A stretch of DNA of 64,000 nucleotides from Argentina anserina. Taxonomy: Eukaryota > Streptophyta > Magnoliopsida > Rosales > Rosaceae. Positions 34,901-46,618 of the stretch are shown here, piece by piece. The notes beneath the pieces are model-generated. The model had not been told where the DNA came from. It searched no databases and saw only the letters and a list, made by a program, of their open reading frames with translations. The stretch covers positions 17,937,001 to 18,001,000 of the forward strand of contig NC_065874.1 of NCBI RefSeq assembly GCF_933775445.1, read 5' to 3'. Numbering within the stretch: position 1 is the stretch's first letter; each line of letters starts with the position of its first letter. A program made the translations under genes and the position numbers.

Positions 34901-36352
34901 TTCAAATTAGCAATAAATGAAAAGTCTAGGGTACAAATTTTGTGTTGGTCTTTCAAGTTTCAATAGTTGATGCCCCACTAAGAATATGAGGGCACAAGTG
35001 AAATTGAAGGGATAAAAAGAGCTACTTGTCTTGTGTCATAGCCTCATGTAGATCAAGAGAAACCTCTTGCTCCTTGCGTGGTTCAAAGGGATTGACATAT
35101 CTGTTAATTTTCTCTAAGGTATAAGATAGACTTTTTTAATATTCATATTTTTAGCAATATATGCTGGAAGAGGACTCCCGTGGGGGTGTTAAATTTTACA
35201 AAAATTTTGGCACTTATGATTGGAGATGCTCTCAATTGAGAAATTTAGCAATTCTCAAGCTTAAATTCTGCTGGAGCTCTAATTTACCTAAGATTTTAAC
35301 AAAATGTTAAAAAGAAGATTCAAATTAGCAATAAATGAAAAGTCTAAGGTACAAATTTTGTGTTGGTCTTTCAAGTTTCAATAGTTGATGCCCCACTAAG
35401 AAAATGAGGGCACAAGCGAAATTGAAGGGATAGAAAGAGCTACTTGTCTTGTGTCATAGCCTCATGTAGATCAAGAGAAACCTCTTGCTCCTTGCGTGGT
35501 TCAAAGGGATTGACATATCTGTTAATTTTCTCTAAGGTATAAGATAGACTTTTTTAATATTCATATTTTTAGCAATATATGCTGGAAGAGGACTCCCGTG
35601 GGGGAGTGTTAAATTTTACAAAAATTTTGGCACTTATGATTGGAGATGCTCTCAATTGAGAAATTTAGCAATTCTCAAGCTTAAATTCTGCTGGAGCTCT
35701 AATTTACCTAAGATTTTAACAAAATGTTAAAAAGAAGATTCAAATTAGCAATAAATGAAAAGTCTAAGGTACAAATTTTGTGTTGGTCTTTCAAGTTTCA
35801 ATAGTTGATGCCCCACTAAGAAAATGAGGGCACAAGCGAAATTGAAGGGATAGAAAGAGCTACTTGTCTTGTGTCATAGCCTCATGTAGATCAAGAGAAA
35901 CCTCTTGCTCCTTGCGTGGTTCAAAGGGATTGACATATCTGTTAATTTTCTCTAAGGTATAAGATAGACTTTTTTAATATTCATATTTTTAGCAATATAT
36001 GCTGGAAGAGGACTCCCGTGGGGGAGTGTTAAATTTTACAAAAATTTTGGCACTTATGATTGGAGATGCTCTCAATTGAGAAATTTAGCAATTCTCAAGC
36101 TTAAATTCTGCTGGAGCTCTAATTTACCTAAGATTTTAACAAAATGTTAAAAAGAAGATTCAAATTAGCAATAAATGAAAAGTCTAAGGTACAAATTTTG
36201 TGTTGGTCTTTCAAGTTTCAATAGTTGATGCCCCACTAAGAAAATGAGGGCACAAGCGAAATTGAAGGGATAGAAAGAGCTACTTGTCTTGTGTCATAGC
36301 CTCATGTAGATCAAGAGAAACCTCTTGCTCCTTGCGTGGTTCAAAGGGATTG
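34901..36352 (+). repeat. 420-bp tandem array, 3.46 copies
   Basis: Units begin with TTCAAATTAGCAATAAATGA at 34901, 35319, 35739 and 36159, giving periods of 418, 420 and 420 bp; the fourth copy stops after about 194 bp. Units 2 and 3 look identical, while unit 1 differs at a handful of sites and a 2-bp indel. Such homogeneity implies recent amplification or gene conversion. Each unit contains CTCCCGTGGGGG followed by (AG)TGTTAAATTT. The array ends abruptly at AAAGGGATTGA and unique sequence begins, 113 bp before the DUF1279 start codon. Confidence 0.95.
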
Positions 36353-36465
36353 ATTAAACTTTCTTCTTTCCCAGTTCTGAGGCTTTGCTTCGTCTTCCCT
36401 CCTCAAACAGAACACTCGATGAGTAATATGTTTGATTAGATAGACACTTTTGGTAGGTAAACAAT

Positions 36466-37504
36466 ATGGCAACGTCTCTGCTACTCCTTTCTTCTCCTTG
36501 TCTTTCCTCTGTTTCTTTCTTGAAGAACAATGGGGAACCAAGAAGCTGCTGTTGCGCCTCTATTCAACAATCCAAGCGGGATTCTCACTTGAAAGGTTTC
36601 AGGGTCAGAGCAATCAAAGAGAAAACTGAGAAAATCGAAAACCCTTCATCTTCTTCATCTTCTTCATCTTCCAAAGCTTCAGCTGAGGAAATCACCAAGA
36701 AGTACGGTCTTGAAGCTGGTCTCTGGAAGGTACCCTTTTCTCTGTATCTCCCTTTTCATCATCTCTTGGGTTTCCCCAATTTGTAATTTGTTATAGTAAT
36801 CATGTAGGATTACAATTTCATACAAACCTCAACTAAAAAGCAGCAGTGCAGATCGTTTTGTTGCTTAGTGAATGAATGAATGTGTCTCAGAAGTTGAAGC
36901 TAACTACCTGTGTGCTTCTTTTACTGCCTATTCTTTCAGCAAATAATCATTATTTATAGTTTGTATTGCTAAGCTATTTTAAGAAATCCTGCAATCTAGG
37001 ACTGGAACATGTCCAAGTGCCATCATCTTTTTAAAGTTCTAACCAAGAATGTTATGGAAATTAAATGCAGATATTCAGCTCAAAAGAGGAAACAGAAGGT
37101 GAAGCTAAGAAGTCAAAGGGTGATGAAGCCAAGGAATTGCTAGCAAAATATGGAGGAGCATACCTGGCCACCTCCATTACCCTATCCATTATATCGATCT
37201 CTTTATGTTATGTGCTAATCAGTGTCGGCGTCGATGTCCAAGCTTTACTGCAGAAGGTACAAGCAATTATCAGATCAACTCTCTGCACATTGAACTTGTT
37301 TTATGGTATCGACTAACGGTTTCTTTCCATTTTACTGCGCCTCAGGTTGGAATCTCAAGTAATGAGGCTGGAGAGAAAGTTGGAACTTTTGCTTTGGCAT
37401 ATGCTGCACACAAAGCAGCATCTCCGATTAGGTTTCCTCCAACGGTGGCTCTCACTCCAGTAGTCGCTGGTTGGATCGGAAAGATAGTCGGAAAAGAGAA
37501 GTAA
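36466..37504 (+). CDS. Plastid-targeted DUF1279 (FAM210-like) membrane protein
   Basis: Three exons: 36466-36729, 37071-37256 and 37346-37504, all phase 0 with GT-AG borders, giving 202 aa. The N-terminus (about 1-50) is Ser/Leu-rich with few acidic residues, a typical chloroplast transit peptide. A Ser run (about 61-69) and a charged KKYGLEAGLWK stretch follow. The DUF1279 core runs from about 108 (EAKELLAKYGGAYLATS) with one membrane span at about 119-140, then VGISS.EAGEKVGTFALAYAAHKA.SPIRFPP and a last hydrophobic turn (ALTPVVAGWIG). Family members in plants are thylakoid or envelope proteins of unclear role; FAM210 proteins in animals are mitochondrial. The ATG is the first in frame after the leader. 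The gene is convergent with E2F. Its promoter must lie within about 110 bp or inside the 420-bp array. Confidence 0.88.
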
Positions 37505-38483
37505 ACTTATTTGGTTACTTATTCCATGAATCGAATTTTGTAATGTAATATCTACATGTAAAACTTGCCTTCTCACGTGTAGCAATCAAGGGTAAACTCT
37601 TCTAAGTACTGCAACTTTATCTGGTGTAGCAAATGTCTAAATTGCAGAATTTGGCGATGTATGTTGATAGAGCGAAACTAGAATGATAGTGCTATTATTT
37701 ATGCATAAAAGATCACATATGTACATACAGATGACAATTTCTATGATCATGTCATAGAACTGTTGGAAATGATGTTGCAATCATAGTACAGAGACTTGTG
37801 ACCCAAAAACTTGCGAGTTGTGACTAAGGCTATAATAACTAAGCCTTTAAAAGGCAACTATCATGAAGTTAATGGTACAAAGTAATGGAACACCTAATGG
37901 AGCAAGAAGAAGAATCCCTTTTTCATTTCTGGATCCTCACGCCACTGAAACTTCTCTATAAAATGATATCCAGACTTGAGCATTTGCCTACTTATGATAC
38001 AACATACTAATATACAGGGGTGGAAGAACATAAGCCGTACCACTAAATCACATTTATCGAGTATGATTTATAAAAATTACTGTACAACCATCTAGCCACC
38101 TGCATCTACTTTCCTACTACTGCACATGGATCTTCAGGTAACATTCCATCATCGCTCTCAGAACCTTTCATCCAACCTTGAGAATGAGATTATTGTACAT
38201 CACAGGTTCTTTGGAAACAATTCGGCCTATCTTCAATTAGATCCCATTATAAATTATTTCATTTCTAGATTGGTACTCCTAGTGGGGATGGGTGGGCGCT
38301 GCTACTTCTGTAGCACTCGATGACAGAGTTTGGGCTCGTGGTGTGACATTACCCATGGTATATTCTTCATTAAGTGCACCAAACTCATTCCATTCAACTC
38401 CAGCTAGTTATTAGTTAAGAAACACAATTCTAAGTGAAATATAACTTTGCATAATTAATTATGCAAGCAATAAAGACACCTAT
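37505..38483. other. Intergenic between convergent genes
   Basis: Contains the 3' UTRs of the DUF1279 gene (plus) and E2F (minus). No additional gene recognised. Confidence 0.5.
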
Positions 38484-41400
38484 TTAGAGAAGGATACTTT
38501 CTGTTCTCCATATATCTGTGATGCTAACAGTAGCATCATCTGATAAAAGCCAGTAATCTGCATCACTCTGGAAAGGTAACAACGATGTTAACAGTGTTCA
38601 CCAAAATTATTCATCTTTTCTGTAAAAATGAAATACTCAACATGTTGCAAAGCTTTTCTAAGAAGATTCTTTGTACCAATTTAAAACTACAACTCTAGGA
38701 ATTATTTCACCTTTTAGTACTGGATTTGCAAAAGGTTTAAACAAATACGAAGCTTATAATATAATTTGTCCAACCGTTATAGATGATTTAGGAATTAGGA
38801 ATTAGGAATTAGGATATAAAGCAAAATATGTTATTCTGCTCAGATAATTTTTACCAGATGGACTGAACAACTAAGAAGAAAAAAAAACGCTAAGAAGTTT
38901 GCATCTTTTTGGATAGGTAAAGGTAAAAGCAATTTAGCTGCAGAACTTACATTAACATCTGAAGGAACAATCTTCATGATCCCACTCATGAAGTCCTGGG
39001 AAGCAGCAGTGGGATCGGCACAAACTCTATGATCTTCTTGTTCCTGTACTTCAACTTCTTTACCCCTCTCCTCGGTGACCATTGTTGGAGCTGAGATTTC
39101 ATTTAACCCTGAAGTTGAGGGGATATTTTTAAGCTCTTCAGCAGCACTAATCTCCTCGAACTTCTCCTCAAATTGACTAGAATAGTAAGGAAAGAGAGAA
39201 GAATTATATAATTGTCAAAGTTTCAATTATGCCAGCATGAAAAAATAAACACATTAACTTATGTACTCAGCATAAAGAAAATGTAACATCAATGAAATGT
39301 CAACAGTACCTGACAAGGTAAACATCTATTGGACCCATCATGCTTCGCAGGACCATCCTGTATCTCCTTTGGGGATAGTCAACAGCCTAATACATGGAAA
39401 AAAAAAAGGTTCACTTCAAGAGATCAATTGAAAAGATAAGAGCAAAACTTTAATACTATCTTATATCCTGAACTACCTCATCAGGATCTGGGACTTCAAG
39501 AGTAGTGCCATGGGGAGCTTTAATTGCTATTAAGGTTTCATTCTGAGAAACAAAGAATCATCCATTCAGTTCAACAGATAAACGTAATTGCTTTATTAGA
39601 AATACAGAAAGGAGTATCCATGACAATAGCAGACACAAAACATTTACCTGAAAGCAAGGTAACGCTTTGATGTCTTCTTCAGTGACAAAAAGCCACCTAC
39701 CAAACAAACATGTAACCAGAGGTAAGAGTTACCCACATTCATACGTGAAGCCAAATATAGGCTATGATGACAACTAACAATTGATGATTTGGTTAGAAAG
39801 TAAATGATTATTATAAGTATAGATCTTCACTTTTTATTGCTTTCCTCTTCACTGAGATCGCTCAATTTTTCCTGCATTTCTCTGAACAAAGAATAACGCA
39901 GAGTTACCAAAACCATAAAACATAAAAAGTGAGGAAATCAGAGCATTAGCCAAGAAACAGCAAGATAACCTTATTTGCTCATCCAATCTGCCCTCCTCAG
40001 TAGATAAATTGTCAACTTGTGTCTGCAATATAATATATTGTGAATCACATGCAATCAACAGTTCGACATACTTTATGAGGGATCCATCATATATGAAATT
40101 AACATCCACCATCACACTAATGTAGCAGGTAATATACACTTTATCATACTGGTAAGAGTACAAAATCTGCCAGTGAACTAATCATTGATTGCAAATACTT
40201 AAACAAAAGTGGAACTGGACAATACATGTTCACAGAAATCAAGCAAGCTCAATTAACAACAGCTATGTCAAATTATTAAAAGAAGAACCTCATCTTGCTT
40301 TTCCATGCAAATGTTTATATTCAAACACATAAGAACAAATAGAATCTGGACAAAACATGCGGACTGAACTGTGGGTAAGTGATGTTACAAAACATGTGGA
40401 CAAGTGAGGTGGCTTACTAGTAACTTATGACATCACGCTGCATATCAACTCATCTAGCATGCAAATTAATTTGCATAGTAAAACAAACCAGCGAGCTAAA
40501 AAGGTAGTAATTATTCACACTTACCTGCTTCACTTAAATTGGCCAACATATATGTTAACACTTCCAAAATGACAGGAAATGAAAACAGGAACAATAAGGA
40601 AAAACAAAAACAAAGCATGTAAACTTGCAAGCAAACAATTTGAGAATACACATGCATCCAGAAACAGTTTATCTTAATTTCATACCTTCAAACCATCATA
40701 GTTTTCACCTCCTTCTCCAGTCCTCGTGGCCTCAAGTCCCCTAGTTAATCAATCACTCACTTCTCAGTTACTTTCAATGTACAGAGGACATTGGATTTTC
40801 AAAGATTAATATAAACTGGAGTCAGAAACTGTAGAACTCAAAGAAACAAATCCGACTAATGTTCCTTACTTCCACTGAATTCTGTTTTTCAGCTTCTTTT
40901 CTATGAGGCCAATACCTTCGAGAACATTTGTTATATCATATATCCGTCTCTTTTGTACCTATAACCAAAAGATTTTAATTTTTAACAAAACCTTGAGACA
41001 GGATATATTCAAGCAGAAAGGAATATAATCACCTCTAAAGTATCAGCAGCTTTATTAAGATCCAGAATACCATCTTCAGCATGTTTGATCAGATTGATAA
41101 ACTTCTTCGTTAAAAGACCTAGATGAGATGTACAGGACATCTTTTTAACACTTGCGCATGCACATTTACTATTCTCAAAAAGAATAAAGAAAAAAGAAGG
41201 CATCGTTACCTAATGAGCTGTCAAAACGACAAGTACCGGCAGGAGTCTGATTACCACCAGAAGGAGAGCCTGTCAATTGTACAGATTATATGCTCGTGTC
41301 ATTGAATGCAAGTATAAAGGCAACTGAACTTTGCTAAATAGATAACAACGTTAGAAGTATGAGAGCTCACTTATCACATTTAGCCATATAACACTCACCA

Positions 41401-42602
41401 ACGTTGGAAGCAGGAGTCTGCGGTCCAGATTTATTGAGGTTTGAAAGCCTGGATGCTTTGTTTGCCTTTCCCGCCTTGACTGGAGCAGGAGTTTGTAGTG
41501 GGCTATTAACCGCTTCATTGTGCTCAGGAGCGGCAGTCCTATCAGTAGGCTCATCATGACCTGCCGCCACATCAATCTTCCGCTTTAACTGTGAATACAC
41601 CATCCAGTATTTGAGAAACACGATACAGCACAAACAAACAGATTCTATCAAGCTACAACTTTTTAAGTGTCAAAATCAAGGTTGACTTCACATAATACAG
41701 GTAAATTAGCTGAAAAACTCATCTACAAAACAAGCAGCCCATGTTTCAAGGAGAGAATGCCTTAGAGAAACTGAAACTTCTCAACCTTCTTCACCGACGT
41801 TGGTCATCAAATTATACTTTAACAAACACGCGTTAAGCCACACCAGAAAAGTACAAATATTCTAAACAAACACAAGTTACACAACTAAGGGAATTTAGCT
41901 GTTATTTTGTAAAACCCTAAACCATAGTTCACTGCATCTACGATGCTTAACTTCCAAAATCAATCAGAAGCAAACCTGAAAATTGTAACCCTAACTAGAT
42001 TCTACACAGTAAATTACAACAAACTGTAATCCTACTACAAACAAACCCTCACACAAGTGGTCTACTGTTTCGTAACAAAATTCTACAACGTTAGATTCTA
42101 CATTACTATATCTCTCATAGTACTATAACCGCATAACATTCATCAGTTCACACGGCATAACGAAAACCTAATGTTTCCTTTTCTCATCCACTTAGGGTTA
42201 ACACATCTACCATGATCTAATATAAACCTCCCAACAGTCTAATCAAATTCCATCATCATATAAACATCGAAGCCCGAAAATCACAGTCAAACAAATTCAA
42301 CATCGCCTAAATTCGCAATCCTTAACTCAACGAAAAAAAAAACAAGTCAAACACACAGCCCAAGCTAATTCGAAACAACAATTAAACTAATCACAGCTTA
42401 AACCACTAATGTTAAGCAGATCTAAAAACCGGGAGAGAAGACTAACTGGAGGCCTGACGGTGATGCCCTCGGGGTGATCAGGCGGCGAGCGGCGGTCGGG
42501 AGAAGCGAAGGTGTGGTAATCGAGTGAAGCAGAAAAGGGGGGCTTGACGGAGGGGGGGAAGGGGAGCTGGTGGGGCGGGTTGGGGGCGCGGTAACCCGAC
42601 AT
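38484..42602 (-). CDS. E2F: E2F transcription factor (E2FA/E2FB type), 13 exons
   Basis: Complete gene, 413 aa, every junction GT-AG and in phase. Exons, 5' to 3': 42602-42447, 41588-41399, 41269-41210, 41118-41033, 40958-40870, 40740-40686, 40022-39970, 39881-39831, 39696-39648, 39542-39477, 39386-39310, 39176-38951, 38567-38484. The Pro-rich N-terminus is followed by a basic stretch (LKRK). The winged-helix DNA-binding domain spans about 129-194 and includes [19 protein letters not shown] dimerisation coiled coil (about 195-247) and marked box (about 248-311, CFQ...[26 protein letters not shown]) follow. The C-terminal DYWLLSDD motif (390-397) binds retinoblastoma-related protein. With a DP partner it would activate S-phase genes. 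The start matches the family's MSG-type N-terminus. Confidence 0.93.
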
Positions 42603-43258
42603 GGACCCGAACCGGAAGGAGAGGAAGGGATCGGGAAAATTGGAGGGAATCGGAGGAAAATGAAAAGAAGCGGGAGGGGGGATGAGGAGATCTGGCGGTG
42701 AGGGAAAAAAACAAACAATAAAATAAAAAAGCGGGAGAGAGAAGAGAGAAGAGAGAAAGAGAGAGAGAGAGAGACGAGGGAAACTGGTTCGGATATTGAT
42801 ATGGAGGGAAGTCCATACCCTTTACTCTTTTCTTTTTTATACCTTTTTTACCCTTTTACTATCTAGTTTTGTACAAGCTTAGTTGGTTCATATTTGCATT
42901 TTCAAATTGATGAAGATTGTAATTAACCCCACTCCATATAAAAATTCAGACAATGGTTTTTTTTATGTGAAGACAATGGTTATTTGAATATCATTATTTG
43001 GTTAGCATGATATATCAGATAATGGATTTAAATGTGTCTATTGTCGGACTGTTATTCTCATTGACTTGTTGGGATAACACAACTTATTCTGAAACTTGAT
43101 TACAAACTTTTTTCTATATTAGCCAACAATCACCATGATCACTAACTAGTAATGAATTTGATCAGCTTCTTCTTCTCATCATATGCTCTACACTCTTACC
43201 GCCTAGTTACCTACACCCATTGGATTGTACATGAACAAATACAATAAAGTTTTCCACT
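42603..43258. other. E2F 5' leader and upstream flank
   Basis: On the E2F sense strand the leader is CT-rich, with a (GA/CT) run at 42731-42775. Three sites with one mismatch to the E2F consensus GCGGGAAA are present in the plus reading: TCGGGAAA (42631), GCGGGAGG (42669) and GCGGGAGA (42731). The rest is AT-rich without genes. Confidence 0.4.
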
Positions 43259-43266
43259 ATTATATA

Positions 43267-44018
43267 CAGGGCCGTCTCAAACATTTTGGAGGCCATGTGC
43301 CAAAGTTTACAATGTGGCCCTCAAAAGTTAACTCTTATATGAAATTTAAACTTCAACAAACTCAGTAATATATATCAACTAGTTTTGCATTTTAACAATG
43401 CAACAATGCATCCCTCAAAATTTTACTCATATATGAAATTTAATTAAATTTCAACAAACTCATAATATAGAATTAAATAGTTTTGTATTCTAACAATGTT
43501 CGAATAGTGAAATTACAATTCAAACAATTAATGAGTTATAAACATAAAATACCTCATAAAATAAATTAACCCACAAAAGGAAGTTAATTTAATATTCATT
43601 ACAAGCTTTAGTGAAAAAGAATTACAAAAATGTGCTTGATCTAAAAGGTAATTACAATAATTATACCTTGTGGCTCAGAAGATAAGTATTAAAGCTAAAA
43701 AAAACTTCGTTGAATAGAAGATCTCTTTTACTAAACCCTAAAGAGCGCAAAAGGCTAAAAAACTTGTTGAATAGAAGATCTCTTTTCCTATTTATTTTTA
43801 ATTTATATATTATATTTATTGTAATCGAAAGGTTTTTGATAATGTAAAATGAGTCATGTCAATCAATTAACTTGTGTGGACGGAAGAAGAGTACAATTCC
43901 ATAACCCCTATATTACACATAACTTTTAACAATTACACACACACATATATAGTCTAATAACCATTTCTATATGCGGCCTTGTGCGATTGGCCACTTTGGC
44001 CATGTTTAGAGCCGGCTG
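43267..44018. mobile_element. 752-bp non-autonomous hAT element, exact 8-bp TSD
   Basis: Starts CAGGGCCGTCTCAAACATTT and ends CATGTTTAGAGCCGGCTG; the terminal inverted repeat is imperfect (CAGGGCCG versus CAGCCGGC). It is flanked by ATTATATA at 43259-43266 and 44019-44026, an exact 8-bp duplication characteristic of hAT elements. The interior is AT-rich with no transposase. Confidence 0.8.
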
Positions 44019-44339
44019 ATTATATAGATACACTTCAACAATTTTATAAAAAAGAACTGCTAAGGCGCCACATTGTGATACCAGATTCGGCAAGATAATC
44101 ATATGTAGCATGTCACGTCACCTTATTACGTCAACAATTCAAATAATCACAAAATGCCATTTCAAAATAAAAAAAGGCAATTTTATACTTGTTAATTCAA
44201 TTGGTTTAGATTATTATAAATATATATATGGTTTTTTTGTCATTTCTTTTTTCATCACGATAATTCTTGCAACATATAATTAAAAATTTGATATTTACGA
44301 AAGCATACTTGGAATATATATATATATATATATATATAT

Positions 44340-44748
44340 ACGGGGCTTTTCAGGTAAGGAGGTCCTTATCTTAGCTTAAGGTACGGATTTTCATTTTTGA
44401 CCAACTTTTCGATCGAGTTTTCACATCTCCACCGTCCAATATCTAGTTATAACGTATAGATCATATCCAAAACATTTCAGCCGATTCCATCACCGTTAAG
44501 GTACTCATAACTTCGATTTTCTACTCAAAATATGAACGGTTTAGATTCGGCAAATTCCATACGTCCATTGGTTTGGATTAGTTCGATACCTTAACGATCA
44601 TGAAATCAGCTGAAATTTTGTGGAGATGATCTATATGTTATAACCTAGATATTGGACGGTGGAGATGTGAAAACAAGATCGAAAAGTTGATAAAAATGAA
44701 AATCTGTACCTTAGCTTAAGGTACGGACCTCCGCAACTGAAAAGCTCC

Positions 44749-44750
<2 letters not shown>
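44340..44750. mobile_element. 411-bp hairpin MITE in an AT repeat
   Basis: Starts ACGGGGCTTTTCAG and ends CTGAAAAGCTCCGT. The arms (about 180 bp each, including CTTAGCTTAAGGTACGGA and CACATCTCCACCGTCCAATA) are near-perfect reverse complements. TA dinucleotides flank both sides. The centre contains GAACGGTTTAGA, and the right arm GAAATTTTGTGGAGATGATC, nearly the same as in the 21.1-kb MITE. Confidence 0.8.

Positions 44751-44793
<43 letters not shown>
44751..44793. repeat. AT microsatellite next to the pararetrovirus
   Basis: Uninterrupted (AT)n of 43 bp. A second AT run (about 44315-44340) lies on the other side of the hairpin MITE, so the MITE probably split one longer AT tract. Confidence 0.9.
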
Positions 44794-44798
<5 letters not shown>

Positions 44799-44823
44799 GA
44801 GATTAATTACTTACAACTCTTAC

Positions 44824-44834
44824 GGCTCTGATAC
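44824..44834 (-). promoter_or_regulatory. Pararetroviral minus-strand primer-binding site
   Basis: Minus strand GTATCAGAGCC, matching the core complementary to the 3' end of plant initiator methionine tRNA. It lies downstream of the last viral ORF, where the caulimovirid genome origin is expected. An AATAAA-type signal (minus, about 44875) precedes it, as for the viral poly(A) site. Confidence 0.6.
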
Positions 44835-44943
44835 GAGAGACCACAGAAGCATGTATTACAATGTTTTTATTGATTATTACTAGTAGATGACCATAATATT
44901 ACAGAAGGTTTAATACAACAGAATGAAAATTAAAGGTTACTAA

Positions 44944-46560
44944 CTAAGGACTTATGCATGAATTAGAAAGAACTATTACAATGAAGAAGCTCTCGGATTG
45001 TCCAGAGAGGGAGAGAAGAGAGGAATTGGAAAATTCCGAGGTACCTTCTGATGGGGGAGAGAGCCTCCTTATATAGGAAAACGAATCTGCTTTTACTGTT
45101 TGACTTTTGACTGTTGTTGAATAGTGGAGTGTCTGGCATGTGAGTGAATAGTATTTTGCCGGTTGACTGTAGCTTTTACTGTTTTGCCGGTTGACTGTAG
45201 CTTCGGTGGAAAAGTTAATTACTGGTTTTGACTGGGTTTGAGATGTACTGCTCTGTCTACAGTTCATACGGATCTTGGCTGTCTTGGTAGTCAGCCCATC
45301 TGGTTGGTTGACTCGGGCTGCTTCACTGTGGGCTTCTGATGATGAGGAGCAATTATCTTCATTATCTTCAGCTTCTGAAAGATTAGTAGCCTGTTGTGAT
45401 AGAGTGACTGCTTGTTGCATAAGTTTTTCAGCCATTTTTTGTAGCGCTGATGCTGTGGTGGAGGTTGATTTTGAAGATGTAGACTTTTTTGACTTATTTT
45501 TCTGACTGGAAGAGGATGTTGTTTGGGCCGTGCTGGCCTGGCCTGGGCTTATTGCAAACGGCTGGTGGGCCAAAATGACTTCTGTAGGGGATGATTTAAT
45601 TGTGACATGACCATGTGTTGACTGGAGATTGACCGGAGCTGTTTTAACTGTAACTTGGCCGGGAGGATTGTCTGCAAATTCTTTTTCAAACTGGGTGAGA
45701 ATTCTGTCGGTGTTGAACTTGTCCCACCATTTAACTAGATAGTTTCTAGAAATACAAATTTTCATTGTGAAAGTCGTAATTCCATTTTAAGATCCAAGGG
45801 ATTTTGTATTTTGACATGAACATGAGTGTTGGGTCAAAGTTTTCTTCATAAGTAGTATGGGGAACTGAAACTTCAAATTTTTTTATTGCTGATTGTAGGG
45901 CAGGAGGAAGAATATCATTAGAGGCACCATCGTACTCCCTCCATTCTCCAAACCATAAAGGGAACTGGCGGATGAATTTACTGTCAAAATTGATAAACCA
46001 AGAGTGACTGAAATCTTGTTTTTGATGGAGGCAAATTTTATTCCACGCATCAATATAATCATGATAGGTACATTCGAAGGTTGGGTGTTTGGAAAAAGCA
46101 TCGAAACCCCCAATCAGATAATGGGATAACCTTTTTAATATAAAGAGAATGGTACAAAATTTTCTTTGTTGGATCTTGATTTTCATAGATGGCTTTAATT
46201 GAAATTGACTCAGAAGTAGTGAGACAATTGTGATAGAAATATAATGGTTTACCAGGAGGATAATGGTTGATTGGGCCATAGAAAAGTTTAGCCATAGTAA
46301 TTGGTGATTTTAACTGTATTATGGATGGTTCAGCAAAGAAACAAAATTCTCTAGCCCTAAACTGATAAGGTGATGATTTCGGATGATGGACATACGCCGA
46401 GGGAGGTGGAGCTGTTTGGAGTTTGAAAGGATCATAATCATTGACTAATACTGACTGTAATTTGGCTTTGGTTGACTGAGAGTAGTTCCTAGTGGACTAT
46501 ATCTGTTTGTGACTGGCAGAAGAGTATGACCTGTATGGGGACGAGACTAAGAGATGAGGA
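44944..46560 (-). pseudogene. Pararetrovirus downstream ORF, function unknown, frameshifted
   Basis: Three overlapping frames (about 46560-46160, 46160-45746 and 45765-44944) read as one protein once two frame changes near 46160 and 45750 are allowed for; I describe these breaks only. The first part is Trp/aromatic-rich, the last part Ser/Thr/Gln-rich and low in complexity. No known enzymatic motif is visible. Position after the RT-RNase H gene matches the second ORF of florendovirus-type genomes. An in-frame stop also lies upstream of 46290. Confidence 0.55.
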
Positions 46561-46618
46561 TGACTTGGGGTTTCATCTTTTATTTCATTTTTTACTAGTG
46601 ATGGTGACTCAAGGTTTA

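Larger units (their letters stand above)
30110..36352 (+). mobile_element. Internally deleted Tat-lineage Gypsy retrotransposon
   Basis: Order on the plus strand: 5' LTR, PBS-proximal signature, gag in broken frames, the second part of integrase, a G-rich polypurine tract, and a 3' non-coding region with a 420-bp tandem array. Protease, reverse transcriptase, RNase H and the N-terminal part of integrase are absent: gag-side sequence passes directly into integrase near 33960-33990. No 3' LTR was recognised. Tat elements are known for a long 3' region with tandem repeats, which fits the array. Confidence 0.75.
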
